Shown one piece after another: positions 8,059 to 17,600 of a stretch of DNA of 27,224 nucleotides; positions within the stretch are counted from its first letter, which is position 1, and every line of letters begins with the position of its first letter. The DNA comes from Sphingobacterium sp. UBA5670 (GTDB taxonomy: Bacteria; Bacteroidota; Bacteroidia; Sphingobacteriales; Sphingobacteriaceae). Under the pieces are notes generated by a model. The model saw only the letters and a list, made by a program, of their open reading frames with translations. It did no database searches and was not told the DNA's origin. A program made the position numbers and the translations under genes. The DNA lies in the NCBI RefSeq assembly GCF_002420705.1, contig NZ_DIIM01000009.1, positions 135,798-163,021 on the forward strand, written 5' to 3'.

Positions 8059-10698
8059 TTAAAACTTATATACATAGACCTTGAAATCCCGCTTCATGCA
8101 GATTAAATAATTGGCATTGTCGCCATAGTTAATCGGGCCATAATAGAACTTAGAGAAACCTTCTACGGGGAATCCTTCCTGGACTAATCCATCAGATCCG
8201 AACACATAGATCATGCGGTTGTCGGTTCCAACGCCTATGATATCAGATTTACCTATTCGTTTAAAAAACAAAGGTCTGTTACTGGCCTCTTCGATGAATT
8301 TATATTCAAAGTAAGAAGAGGAGTCTCTTGCACTGTATGCATTCAGTTTGTTGTTGGCTAGAATAACAAAGTCTCTGTCTGCTCCACCGCTAATATCTTC
8401 AAAATTAAAGAAAGCATCTTTGCTCCAGTCGCCCAGTTTTATTTTTTGGGTTTCGCCTTCGAAAGGAATTTTGAATACGCTACCTCTATTATTTGCCAAG
8501 TAAATGAAGGAGTTTTTTTCATCCGATGCCGCAACTAAACCTATCGGATTTTTGACGCTTTCGCCATTGGTATCCATTGTTTTTTTATGGATGATCTTAC
8601 CATTTTGATCAAAGAAATACACGGAAGCCGTGCTTGTACCGGCAATAATATAATTTGTCTGACCCAGGGTGGTCGTTTTTAAATCGAATAAAATTCGACC
8701 ATCTACGCTATTGTTTTCAAAGCCCTCCACTTTTTTACCATCGAGGGTATAGGCAAGAATTCGGTCTGTTGCCGGAATATAAATACGCTGCTCTTTATTG
8801 AAGTTGGCGATTGTAGCTCCATAAGTTGCCGAGTATGGCAATTCAACGGAGAAGCCGGTCCTGTTTTTACCATCTGGCATAAAACGATATAAACGGCTTT
8901 TTGTAACGGCGACAATACTGAGATCCTGTAATTGAATTGGCTCGCCCAAGATTTCACCCTGGAAGAGATTTTGCCAAAGCTCTTTTCCATCCGGTGAAAA
9001 GGCGTGTACCGTATGATCCTGTTCTTGAATCAGGATAAATTTGGTCTTACCATCCTGGTCTAAGATCCAGGGTTTATTAATAATCCGGCTCTCCAGCTGG
9101 GCTGTCCATTCTGGTTTGCCGCCGAGTCTTGTGTCACTCTTAAAAAGTGCATATAAACTGGATGAAAATGTGCCTTGATTGCCACTTAGCTGATAAGACC
9201 ATGAGTAGAAATTTTGAAAACCATATTCGTCTTCGTCTTTGAAGTTCTTCGCAAAATCAGATTTTAAGTTATCCAGGATGTTGCTTTCACCAGCTTTAGG
9301 TTCTAAATAGAAAGTTACGTTACTGCGGCTGTTCTGTAATGCTGCGTGATTTTTAAAAATTGCTGTTCCTGAGAGAAATTGCTTTTCCCGAAAAGATTCA
9401 CGATAGTCTCTTAAAATGCCTGTTCGGCTGGCGACGACCATAATATTGTCCACAATGGTAAAATATGGTCTGCTAAAGCTCTTGAATGGTTCGCCAAAGA
9501 GCGCATGCAAGAGATTCGAATATTTAAATTGATAGATCGAATCACCGACAGAGGAACTAAATTTCTTAAAGTTATCTGCAAATTGTGTCGAATCGGAAAT
9601 GCTGATCAAACCTATCGCATCCTGATTATCCAACTCCGCGAGTGCAAATTCATCGTTGAAAATGGGCGCAATAACACTGTCAAAAGATACTTTGGCATCC
9701 TCTTCAAAGTTTTTTATGCTCTTGGCCAATCGGCCATCTTCTTTTTGCTGTACCAACAGTGCTTTTAGCGCGCTACGAAAGCTATGTGGATCTGAAATAC
9801 TGAAGTCTATATAAGATGCTGCATTTTTAGGCAGGTAATTCCCTAAAGCTTGAACCTGGGCTGTCTGGGTCGCAAACAACTGGAGGTAACTGTTTTTGCT
9901 CGCCGTGAGGTCTGTTTCACCTTTAAAGATAAAAGCATCCTTTTTAAAATTCATATTCCAGGATGTTTGGCCCTTCAGCGAATCGATCAGGTTGAGATAA
10001 GTGCCAAATTTGGATTTCATCAATATTCGAGCGATCTGAGATAGCTGCTCATTGAAAAAGTATAGACTAAGTGGTGTGTTTTTATTGTTGTGATTGACGA
10101 AGAACTCAATCTGTTTGGCATTTATTTTCTTGACATTTTTGTCAAAGATCTGAGCGAGTACTTTTTTGGAATAGCTGGCAAAAATGATCTCGTGATCATA
10201 GGCACAGTAAAGCGTACTATCTTTACTACCTTGATGAAGACCATAAAAACGTTGTCCTAACGTGTCGAATGGTTGTACCTTATAATTTTTTCCGATATTT
10301 CCGATTAGTGTTGCCAACGAATTATTGTCGATACTTTGTCCAACCTGAACACTATACAAGGGGGTAATCTGATCTTTTTCCTGGTGAAAAGAAAGTAATA
10401 TTTGCTGCCCGGACACGAGAGGTGCTAGCTGTTCACTCTGGAGCAGCTCCTCTTTTAGCCGTTCCAGATTGTTGAAATTCTGTTGACCAATAATAGCTTT
10501 AAAAAGTTCATAATCGTTAAAGATCGTGTCTACTGTCTGATCATTGGCAAAAGAGGCAATCGCTAATGTGTTTTCAGGTAAGTATTGTAAAGCTTTAGAA
10601 TCTTGTTTATTGTTTTTATTGAAGTCTCCGAAAAGATAAATCGTGGCCGCGATGACCGCGATGAATAATAGAACAGTGATGATAATTGTTTTTTTCAT
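8059..10698 (-). CDS. Membrane-anchored DUF3352-like protein with C-terminal beta-propeller-like region
   Basis: Function unknown. Residues about 4-24 form a single N-terminal membrane helix, so the remaining ~850 residues are probably periplasmic. Residues about 35-530 resemble DUF3352-like proteins, starting with the typical LPENTLAIASF stretch. From about 545 to the end there are repeated short blades of the type FILIQEQDHTVHAFSPDGKELW and later IYVFGSDGLVQEGFP, the pattern of PQQ/WD-like propellers. There are no catalytic motifs I can name. It stands alone: the nrnA gene downstream has its own promoter 70 bases away. DUF assignment is from memory of family patterns and should be treated as provisional. 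Confidence 0.75.
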   Translation of the reverse strand: MKKTIIITVLLFIAVIAATIYLFGDFNKNNKQDSKALQYLPENTLAIASFANDQTVDTIFNDYELFKAIIGQQNFNNLERLKEELLQSEQLAPLVSGQQILLSFHQEKDQITPLYSVQVGQSIDNNSLATLIGNIGKNYKVQPFDTLGQRFYGLHQGSKDSTLYCAYDHEIIFASYSKKVLAQIFDKNVKKINAKQIEFFVNHNNKNTPLSLYFFNEQLSQIARILMKSKFGTYLNLIDSLKGQTSWNMNFKKDAFIFKGETDLTASKNSYLQLFATQTAQVQALGNYLPKNAASYIDFSISDPHSFRSALKALLVQQKEDGRLAKSIKNFEEDAKVSFDSVIAPIFNDEFALAELDNQDAIGLISISDSTQFADNFKKFSSSVGDSIYQFKYSNLLHALFGEPFKSFSRPYFTIVDNIMVVASRTGILRDYRESFREKQFLSGTAIFKNHAALQNSRSNVTFYLEPKAGESNILDNLKSDFAKNFKDEDEYGFQNFYSWSYQLSGNQGTFSSSLYALFKSDTRLGGKPEWTAQLESRIINKPWILDQDGKTKFILIQEQDHTVHAFSPDGKELWQNLFQGEILGEPIQLQDLSIVAVTKSRLYRFMPDGKNRTGFSVELPYSATYGATIANFNKEQRIYIPATDRILAYTLDGKKVEGFENNSVDGRILFDLKTTTLGQTNYIIAGTSTASVYFFDQNGKIIHKKTMDTNGESVKNPIGLVAASDEKNSFIYLANNRGSVFKIPFEGETQKIKLGDWSKDAFFNFEDISGGADRDFVILANNKLNAYSARDSSSYFEYKFIEEASNRPLFFKRIGKSDIIGVGTDNRMIYVFGSDGLVQEGFPVEGFSKFYYGPINYGDNANYLICMKRDFKVYVYKF

Positions 10699-11108
10699 CC
10701 TTTTATTTTTTTCAATGACTGACTAATCCCGAACGCATATTTATCGATCTATTGACCAATACGAATGAACCCGGATTTCATCAGAACAAATATGTAAGAA
10801 GTACTCACTTTTTTGACTTTGAGCAAGTACACTGAACTCGAATTTTTAAACTTTGATGAAGCGATCATGAGGCAAATGTTTATCAAGGATATACCTATCC
10901 TTATACGTGTTCCAAGATGTCGTTGAGCAGCACGTTGCTCATGATGATTCATACGTAAAACAAACCTAATAAAAATATATGGGAAGCGGTAGATAATCGT
11001 TCCAATAATGCGCCTTTGTAATATAATTTTAACAAAAAATTCCTTATTTTGTTCTGTTTTTAATACATTTATCGCTAGAAACTCATTTTCAGCATTCACT
11101 TTAACATA
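10699..11108. other. Divergent intergenic region, 410 bases
   Basis: Lies between the minus-strand DUF3352-like gene and the plus-strand DUF423 gene. It contains an inverted repeat TGAGCA/TGCTCA at 10924-10941 and several AT-rich stretches suited to promoters, but no full TAnnTTTG match. A minus-strand frame spans 10749-11099 (a 67-residue product if started at 10952). I recognise nothing in it and its composition is not convincing, so I do not call a gene. Confidence 0.45.
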
Positions 11109-11498
11109 ATGAATAAGAAAATCATTTTAGCCGCTTCTTTATTGGGAGCATTAGCTGTAATATTAGGTGCCTTTGGTGCCCATGGTCTAGAAGGAAAGGT
11201 AAGTACATATCATATTGACACTTGGAAAACTGCAAATCAGTATCATTTCTATCATACCTTTGCACTGTTATTTTTATCAACTTTTTCGCGCGCAAAAACG
11301 TACTCCATTAAAGTATCATTTATTGCTTTTCTTATTGGGATTCTGTTCTTCTCGGGGTCTTTGTATGTATTGAGCGTGCGAGAGATTACAGGCTTTGGTA
11401 GCCCATCTATTTTGGGGCCGATTACCCCTTTAGGAGGGCTATCTTTCATCGTAGGCTGGGTGGCACTCTTTATTGCTGCGCTTAAAAATAAATCATAA
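11109..11498 (+). CDS. DUF423 family small membrane protein
   Basis: A 129-residue integral membrane protein of the DUF423 (YgdD/TMEM256-like) family, whose function is not established. The N-terminus has the family signature LGALAVILGAFGAHGLE. The next conserved part, TANQYHFYHTFALL, precedes further hydrophobic segments, giving four membrane helices in all. The C-terminal half contains FSGSLY and the conserved GPITPLGGLSF stretch. Length is typical. It is a single-gene unit followed by a strong terminator at 11549-11586. Confidence 0.92.
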   Translation: MNKKIILAASLLGALAVILGAFGAHGLEGKVSTYHIDTWKTANQYHFYHTFALLFLSTFSRAKTYSIKVSFIAFLIGILFFSGSLYVLSVREITGFGSPSILGPITPLGGLSFIVGWVALFIAALKNKS

Positions 11499-11518
11499 TT
11501 TTCCCATTGAATAGGTCT

Positions 11519-11538
11519 ATGCGAATGCGCATTCGTAT
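11519..11538. repeat. Perfect 14-base palindrome CGAATGCGCATTCG
   Basis: The 14-base core (11522-11535) equals its own reverse complement, and two flanking pairs (11519-11520 with 11537-11538) extend it around a wobble. It sits between the DUF423 stop codon and the terminator. A related hairpin occurs after the thioesterase gene at 17601-17614. Confidence 0.6.
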
Positions 11539-11548
11539 CGAATATTAG

Positions 11549-11586
11549 AAAAGCCCTCTTGAATCGATTTCAGGAGGGCTTTTTTG
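11549..11586 (+). terminator. Intrinsic terminator after the DUF423 gene
   Basis: GCCCTCTTGAA pairs with TTCAGGAGGGC (one G-U pair), preceded by AAAA and followed by six T. The stem is long and GC-rich at the base. With the A-run it could work in both directions. Confidence 0.92.
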
Positions 11587-11622
11587 GGTTATTTTATTGA
11601 TTGCTGAGCGTTTGGTTTTGCT

Positions 11623-11642
11623 CTTCGGACCTTGGTCTGAAG
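11623..11642. repeat. Near-perfect 9-base inverted repeat upstream of priA
   Basis: CTTCGGACC, two bases, GGTCTGAAG. One position is a G-T pair; all others are Watson-Crick. No T-run follows, so it is not a terminator. It lies about 136 bases before priA and may be an operator or an RNA hairpin. Confidence 0.4.
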
Positions 11643-11777
11643 CCCTATTGTCGCCCTCTTCACTCCGCTTTCATTGCTGTTGGTGTCTGCGAAGTCATGA
11701 AGGTTTTATGGATTGCTGAAACCGTGATGACTCTTTGCTTGGAGGTTTTTTGTATTTTTATGCCATAATTTGAATTT

Positions 11778-14261
11778 ATGTCCATTCCACAAGCTACGAT
11801 TTTTAGTGAAAGAGATACTTTGTTTATTGATGTAGTTCTACCTTTAGCGTTGGCACGAACATATACGTATCGTATTCCGGCTGACTGGAACGATCGGGTG
11901 CAGATCGGTGTACGGGTGATCGTACAATTTGGACGGAACAAGATCTATTCGGCAGTGGTAAAGTCAATCAGTCAGGAAGCACCAAAGCGCTATGAGGCAA
12001 AATATATTTTGGACATCATTGATGAAAAGCCCATTGTCAATTTAGCACAGTTTAAACTTTGGGATTGGCTGGCTGAATATTACATGTGCAGTTTGGGTGA
12101 GGTTATGCAGGCTGCGTTGCCTTCTGCATTAAAACTGGCTAGCGAGACCAAAGTGGTTTCTTCTATTTCCGAAGAGTTTGATCGTTCTACGCTTTCGGAT
12201 AAAGAATATCTCATTATCGAAGCCCTGGAAGTAGCTGGCGAACTCAAGGTCAATGATATTGTGAAATTGCTGGGACAAAAAACGGTTTTCCCTATATTGA
12301 AACAATTGTTTGATAAGGGCATCGTATTGATTTCGGAAGAGATTACGGAAAGATATAAACCCAAGACAAAAGCATTTCTTCGTTTTGCCCCAGACTTCAG
12401 GAATGAAGATGCAAAAAGAGAACTATTGGATAGCTTAAACCGGGCACCGAAACAACAGGATGCCGTGCTCGCATTTATGCAACTGGTGAAAAAGACCGAG
12501 GAAATTACACGGCCAATGCTGGTTGAAGCTTCGGGCTGCGGAAATGGCGCAGTTACAGCCCTGATTGATAAGGGCGTTTTTGAAATAAAGGAAAAGGTTG
12601 TATCCCGATTTCAAGGCGAGGATATTGAATTGGATGCTAATTTTCAATTTAACGAGAATCAGCAACGAGCCTATGATGAAATACAACAGTCTTTTGACGA
12701 GAAGGAAGTGACGCTATTGCATGGCGTGACTGCCTCAGGAAAGACACAAATTTATATACGGCTTATAGAGCAGGCAATAGCTGCGGGGAAATCAGCGCTC
12801 TATCTCTTGCCCGAGATCGCGTTGACAGCTCAGATTACGGCGCGATTAAAACTTCATTTTGGTGATAAGCTGGGCGTATACCATTCGAAATTTAATGATA
12901 ATGAACGTGCTGAAGTATGGCATAAAGTGATGAAAAATGAGTTCCAGGTTGTTATCGGGGCGCGTTCTTCTATCTTTTTGCCTTTTCAGGATTTAGGAAT
13001 TATCATTGTTGATGAGGAGCACGAGAGTTCCTATAAGCAATTTGATCCGGCTCCTCGCTACCATGCCCGTGATACAGCTATCTATCTTGGTTTTTTACAC
13101 CAAACAAAGGTTCTTTTAGGCTCAGCAACTCCTTCTTTGGAAAGTTATTACAATGCAAAGGCCAAGAAGTATGGCTTTGTCCAGCTGCTTCAACGCTATG
13201 GTAATGCGCAATTGCCAAGTATTGAATTGATTAATATTCCCGAAGAAGGAAGAAAAGAAAATATGTTTTCCTATTTTTCAGGAACCTTGTTAAAAGCAAT
13301 TGAAGAAGCGGTAAAAAATAAAGAGCAGGTTATTTTATTCCAGAATAGACGTGGACATACGACCATGATCCAGTGCAATACCTGTGGATTTGTTGCGAAA
13401 TGTGTCAACTGTGATGTGAGCTTAACCTATCACAAAAGCTCTAATATGATGCATTGTCATTATTGTGGCCATGTGGAACCTCCGCTTCGTGTTTGTCCGG
13501 CCTGCGGTATGCCACATATCGAAAGTAAAGGCTTTGGTACCGAACGGGTAGAAGAGGAACTTGAACTGTTGATGCCTGAAATTCGCATCGGTCGGCTCGA
13601 TCTTGACTCCACAAAAGGTAAGTACGGTTTTGATAAGATTATTACAGCTTTTGATGAACATGAATTTGACGTGCTGATAGGCACACAGATGGTTGCAAAA
13701 GGACTCGATTTTGGACGAGTAAGCCTTATTGGAGTTGTCAATGCAGATACGATTATTAACTTTCCGGATTTCCGTTCATATGAGCGCTCTTTTTCGTTAT
13801 TTTCTCAGGTAGCGGGCCGTGCAGGTCGACGTGAAGCCGGTGGGAAAGTTATCATCCAGAGTTACACCACCAATCATCGGGTTTTAGAACAGGTGGTCAA
13901 TAACGATTATGAAGGGATGTTTATGACTGAAATTACAGAACGTAAAAACTACCTTTATCCACCTTTCTATCGTCTTATCCGGATTGATATTAAACATGCC
14001 GATTTTCAGAAATGTTACGATTCGGCCAATCGTTTCGCTTCTTCACTGCGCCAGCAGTTGGGAGCAAGGGTATTGGGGCCAGAACCACCTTTAGTTTCGC
14101 GTGTAAGGAACAATTTTATTCAGACGATTACTTTAAAGATAGAACGTACAAATATCAGTATTGCCAAAGTCAAGGAGTTGATCCGTTCTGTGTTATTGGA
14201 TTTTGAAATAGATAAAAGCAATACCGGAGTGCGCGTCCAAATAGATGTTGATCCGTATTAA
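11778..14261 (+). CDS. priA: Primosomal protein N', replication-restart DNA helicase PriA
   Basis: ATP-dependent 3'-5' helicase that recognises stalled forks and reloads the replicative helicase. Domains appear in order: an N-terminal 3'-DNA-end binding domain (about 1-110), a winged-helix part, helicase motif I with Walker A GVTASGKT (about 316-323), motif II DEEH (about 412-415), a zinc-binding insertion with four CxxC pairs (starting CNTCGFVAKCVNC, about residues 533-575), and C-terminal helicase motifs including VAGRAGR. The length of 827 is typical for Bacteroidota. The ATG at 11778 gives a normal N-terminus. It is flanked by intergenic regions and probably transcribed alone. Confidence 0.97.
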   Translation: MSIPQATIFSERDTLFIDVVLPLALARTYTYRIPADWNDRVQIGVRVIVQFGRNKIYSAVVKSISQEAPKRYEAKYILDIIDEKPIVNLAQFKLWDWLAEYYMCSLGEVMQAALPSALKLASETKVVSSISEEFDRSTLSDKEYLIIEALEVAGELKVNDIVKLLGQKTVFPILKQLFDKGIVLISEEITERYKPKTKAFLRFAPDFRNEDAKRELLDSLNRAPKQQDAVLAFMQLVKKTEEITRPMLVEASGCGNGAVTALIDKGVFEIKEKVVSRFQGEDIELDANFQFNENQQRAYDEIQQSFDEKEVTLLHGVTASGKTQIYIRLIEQAIAAGKSALYLLPEIALTAQITARLKLHFGDKLGVYHSKFNDNERAEVWHKVMKNEFQVVIGARSSIFLPFQDLGIIIVDEEHESSYKQFDPAPRYHARDTAIYLGFLHQTKVLLGSATPSLESYYNAKAKKYGFVQLLQRYGNAQLPSIELINIPEEGRKENMFSYFSGTLLKAIEEAVKNKEQVILFQNRRGHTTMIQCNTCGFVAKCVNCDVSLTYHKSSNMMHCHYCGHVEPPLRVCPACGMPHIESKGFGTERVEEELELLMPEIRIGRLDLDSTKGKYGFDKIITAFDEHEFDVLIGTQMVAKGLDFGRVSLIGVVNADTIINFPDFRSYERSFSLFSQVAGRAGRREAGGKVIIQSYTTNHRVLEQVVNNDYEGMFMTEITERKNYLYPPFYRLIRIDIKHADFQKCYDSANRFASSLRQQLGARVLGPEPPLVSRVRNNFIQTITLKIERTNISIAKVKELIRSVLLDFEIDKSNTGVRVQIDVDPY

Positions 14262-14513
14262 ACCAAAGGATTTTTTTTTGAGAAGCTTCAAATTCCATGA
14301 ACGGTTAGTGGTGATCTTATCGATGTCATTTTTTTCTTTTTGAAAGAGGTTGATTCATGCAGGGCCTTTAACACGCAACGATGAGTTAACGGCCACTGTT
14401 CGTTCAGGTGAAGCGTTGCCTTCAGTTTTCTTGTATATTCGTACTTGACTGGTGTTTAACTATTTGTGATTAGTTCTGTTGAATCTGCCTTTTTAAAAGT
14501 AAATTTGAAAATC

Positions 14514-15170
14514 ATGGCGTACAAGTTTATTGATAATTATCGGGAGAAAGGTGCTCGCAAAAAATTGGTGGAGCATCTAAAAAGTCGGGGTATTGCAGAC
14601 CAAAAAGTCTTGGATGCCATTGGAAAGGTACCACGTCATTATTTTTTTGATGAAACGTTCTGGAATCAAGCTTATCGGGATATTGCTTTTCCTATAGGCG
14701 ACGGTCAAACGATTTCACAGCCCTATACCGTTGCTTATCAATCGGAATTGCTCCATGTGAAAAAAGGAGATAAGGTGCTGGAAATCGGGACAGGATCCGG
14801 TTACCAAACCTGTATTCTATTGGAGCTTGGCGCTGAAGTTTATACCATCGAACGTCAGGAAAATCTGTATCAGCGAACAATTCAGGTATTGCCGTATATG
14901 GGGTATAAACCCAATTTCTTTTTGGGTGATGGCTCCAAGGGAATTGAGGCACATGCTCCTTATGATAAGATTATTGTGACCGCGGGGGCACCATTTGTGC
15001 CTGAAGTTATGTTGAAACAGCTGAAGATGGGCGGGATATTTGTGATTCCGGTTGGCGACGAAAAGTCGCAAAAGATGATGACGATCATTCGGGTAGGTGA
15101 AAATGACTTTGACCGTATTGAACTGGATACCTTTCGTTTTGTACCTTTGGTGGGCGATCAAGCCTGGTAA
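14514..15170 (+). CDS. pcm: Protein-L-isoaspartate O-methyltransferase
   Basis: Repairs aged proteins by methylating L-isoaspartyl residues using S-adenosylmethionine, in the cytoplasm. The SAM-binding motif VLEIGTGSGYQ is at residues 88-98, and the PCMT signature ISQPYTVA is at 67-74. The open frame begins with GTG at 14466, but the ATG at 14514 gives the usual family N-terminus (a 218-residue protein starting MAYKF) and removes a 16-residue tail not expected in this family. The gene stands between priA and the mutS-like gene with separate spacers of 252 and 122 bases. Confidence 0.93.
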   Translation: MAYKFIDNYREKGARKKLVEHLKSRGIADQKVLDAIGKVPRHYFFDETFWNQAYRDIAFPIGDGQTISQPYTVAYQSELLHVKKGDKVLEIGTGSGYQTCILLELGAEVYTIERQENLYQRTIQVLPYMGYKPNFFLGDGSKGIEAHAPYDKIIVTAGAPFVPEVMLKQLKMGGIFVIPVGDEKSQKMMTIIRVGENDFDRIELDTFRFVPLVGDQAW

Positions 15171-15178
15171 CACCATTT

Positions 15179-15203
15179 GGCCTGATTCTATGGGCATCAG
15201 GTC
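15179..15203. repeat. Inverted repeat after pcm
   Basis: CCTGAT (15181-15186) pairs with ATCAGG (15196-15201), extended by two further pairs on the outside, one of them a wobble. No T-run follows, so if it slows or ends transcription it is not a classical intrinsic terminator. Confidence 0.35.
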
Positions 15204-15292
15204 TCTAAGCGGCAATAGACCGCCCGCCTTATGAAATAGCTGCAAACTCCACGATCGAATTAAAATGCACGTGAAAGAATAAATATTCACTT

Positions 15293-17116
15293 ATGACTCC
15301 AACAGCGATATTATATGACCAGAAGCATCAAGAAATAGCTTCAATTGTTCTCAAATTAAATAAGCAAGTCAATACACTGAGTTTGTCGCGGCTATTTGTT
15401 ATCCTCGGCGGTGGGGCGCTGTTATTTTATACATTTCAACTGGAAAGCCTTGCGCTGGTCTTTTTCTGTTTTTTTGCACTCTTGTTTTTATTCGCTTATC
15501 TCGTACGGAAACAGAGCAAGCTTGAGCTTCAAAAAAACTATTTTGAAGCCTATTTGAAAGTTTTGGAAAATGAACGGACACTTGCAGATGGAAAATTAAA
15601 CATGTATGACCATGGTCAGCATTTTGAAGATGGTAACCATCCTTATAGTTCAGATATGGATGTCTTTGGAACATATTCCCTATTTGCACAATTAAATCGG
15701 GCAACGACCAGACAAGGAATTGATCTGTTGGCCTCATGGCTTGATGCACCTCTTCCTAAAGAGCAAATAAAACGCAACCAAGAGGCTTCGCAGGAACTGG
15801 AAGCCGAATCTGAATGGATATGGGATTTTCAGGCGAAACTTCTGGTCAATCTGAACCATAAGCTGGACATCAAAACTTTCTTAACGAATTACTTTCAAGA
15901 CCGGAATTTTCAGTTTGGAAATGCTTTTATGCGATTCTATATCAAAGCAGGTCCCATTTTATTTGTTGTCGCTTTAGCTGGAAGTTTCTTCGTTCCCAAG
16001 TTGGCCGGAGTTGCAACATTACTGGGATTATTTCATATTCTCTGGGCATTAGCTAAAGCAGGAAGCGTCAGCCTGTTCTCCTCTCGGATAGATAAGATCG
16101 GTGGGGTATTGGGATCCTATGCCGATGCTATTCAATCTATTGAAAGCAAGGAGTGGAAATCGCTTTCCATGCAAGAGATAGCAGGAGAGCTTAAGCGGAG
16201 TCATGGAGGGGAATCCATTTCGTTTGCTTTTAAAAAACTTGCTGGCCTTATTAATAATCTGGATGCACGGAATAATGTATTTGTTGGAATATTTCTGAAC
16301 TTATTTCTGCTCTGGGATTTTAGACAGGTGTTGGCCATTGTCGACTGGAAAAATAAATATGAGCATGAGATACTAAATTCATTCGATACCTTGGCCAAGG
16401 TTGAGGCGGTAACGAGTCTGGCTATTTGGAAGAGGAACCATTCGTCCTATTGTTATCCTGTGATTTTGGACAATCCATTGAAAGATCAGATTGAAGCACG
16501 AGGATTATATCACCCCCTGATCCCAATCGATCAGGTCGTTGCCAATGATTATAGCAGCCGTGATCATCGTATTGCTTTGGTAACAGGGTCCAACATGGCT
16601 GGTAAAAGCACATTTCTGCGGACAGTAGGTATTAATGCAATTTTGGCCTATGCGGGGGCAGCAGTGGCAGCAACTTCTTTTCAACTGCCGATTTATAAAC
16701 TGATATCCTATATGCGGATCAAGGATAACCTGAATGAAAGTACGTCAACTTTTAAGGCCGAGCTGAATCGTATGAAGTTCATATTGGATACTGTCGAAGC
16801 TTATAACGACAGCTTTTTCCTTATTGACGAGATGCTTCGGGGTACAAATTCGGTGGATAAATATCTTGGATCCAGGGCAATTATAAAAAAACTGGTCCGG
16901 ATGGATGGAAAAGGGATGGTGGCTACACATGATCTGCAGCTTTCGAGTTTACAAGAAGAATTTCCAGGAGACATCAAAAATTATCATTTTGATATTCGTG
17001 TCGATGAAGGGCAGATGCTGTTTGATTATAAACTCAAAATTGGTGAATGCAAGATATTTAATGCCTCTCTCTTGTTAAAGGGGATAGGTGTGGATATCGA
17101 CGAAAATATGGAATAA
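15293..17116 (+). CDS. Membrane-embedded MutS-family ATPase
   Basis: The C-terminal third is a MutS-type ABC ATPase: Walker A GSNMAGKST (about residues 432-440), Walker B FFLIDEM (about 507-513) followed by the family's RGTN segment, and the ATHD histidine switch. Unlike true MutS there are no mismatch-recognition or connector domains. Instead there are two hydrophobic helices at about 32-48 and 52-71 and another pair at about 219-234 and 236-254, separated by a soluble stretch, then a clamp-like helical part. The predicted protein is therefore membrane-bound with the ATPase facing the cytoplasm. The length of 607 is short for MutS1. The role is unknown; ordinary mismatch repair seems unlikely. 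Confidence 0.87.
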   Translation: MTPTAILYDQKHQEIASIVLKLNKQVNTLSLSRLFVILGGGALLFYTFQLESLALVFFCFFALLFLFAYLVRKQSKLELQKNYFEAYLKVLENERTLADGKLNMYDHGQHFEDGNHPYSSDMDVFGTYSLFAQLNRATTRQGIDLLASWLDAPLPKEQIKRNQEASQELEAESEWIWDFQAKLLVNLNHKLDIKTFLTNYFQDRNFQFGNAFMRFYIKAGPILFVVALAGSFFVPKLAGVATLLGLFHILWALAKAGSVSLFSSRIDKIGGVLGSYADAIQSIESKEWKSLSMQEIAGELKRSHGGESISFAFKKLAGLINNLDARNNVFVGIFLNLFLLWDFRQVLAIVDWKNKYEHEILNSFDTLAKVEAVTSLAIWKRNHSSYCYPVILDNPLKDQIEARGLYHPLIPIDQVVANDYSSRDHRIALVTGSNMAGKSTFLRTVGINAILAYAGAAVAATSFQLPIYKLISYMRIKDNLNESTSTFKAELNRMKFILDTVEAYNDSFFLIDEMLRGTNSVDKYLGSRAIIKKLVRMDGKGMVATHDLQLSSLQEEFPGDIKNYHFDIRVDEGQMLFDYKLKIGECKIFNASLLLKGIGVDIDENME

Positions 17117-17144
17117 AAATGACGTAACTGAGGCTAGATTGGTT

Positions 17145-17152
17145 TACATTTG
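17145..17152 (+). promoter_or_regulatory. Candidate -7 promoter element for the thioesterase gene
   Basis: TACATTTG is a full match to TAnnTTTG, 33 bases before the start codon. No clear -33 TTG lies 17-23 bases upstream. Confidence 0.4.
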
Positions 17153-17185
17153 TCTCCTCTTAAATCCACTAAATAGAAACAATAA

Positions 17186-17587
17186 ATGACTTTACAAGAA
17201 CGTATTGATTTATCAGAAACACGTGTCTGCAGTACCGTGTTTCCATTTTTGACGAATCATCACGATACTTTGTTCGGCGGTAAGGCGATGTCCATTATGG
17301 ACGAAGTGTCTTTTATGGCTGCAACGCGATTCTGTCGCAAAACTTTGGTAACGGTATCAACAGACCGTATCGATTTCAATAAGGCCATTCCCTCTGGGAG
17401 TATTATAGAAGCTATCGCAAGAGTTCAAAATGTTGGGCGAACCAGCTTGAAGGTGAAAGTCGAAATATTTTTGGAACATATGTACAAGGAAGGAAGAGAG
17501 CTGGCCATCGAGGGTATTTTTACATTTGTTGCCCTGGATGAAAATAAACAGCCGATCCCAGTACTTGAAGGTTTAGATATTGAATAA
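17186..17587 (+). CDS. Acyl-CoA thioesterase (hotdog fold)
   Basis: Hydrolyses acyl-CoA to free fatty acid and CoA. The 133-residue length and single hotdog domain match the YciA/BACH-type family. The family signature covers residues 24-40, with Asn24, the GGK turn at 31-33 and Asp40 at the active site in SIMDE. The second half has VGRTSLKVKVE, the usual central strand. The gene lies 69 bases after the mutS-like gene with its own candidate promoter, so cotranscription is possible but not required. Physiological chain length cannot be read from sequence. Confidence 0.92.
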   Translation: MTLQERIDLSETRVCSTVFPFLTNHHDTLFGGKAMSIMDEVSFMAATRFCRKTLVTVSTDRIDFNKAIPSGSIIEAIARVQNVGRTSLKVKVEIFLEHMYKEGRELAIEGIFTFVALDENKQPIPVLEGLDIE

Positions 17588-17600
17588 AGTATCCCGTTCC

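Noticed and set aside
10749..11099. Minus-strand frame of 116 residues, or 67 from an inner ATG at 10952
   Set aside because: No recognisable family, AT-biased basic/hydrophobic composition and no ribosome-binding or promoter signal. It occupies a divergent promoter region. Noted in the intergenic entry.
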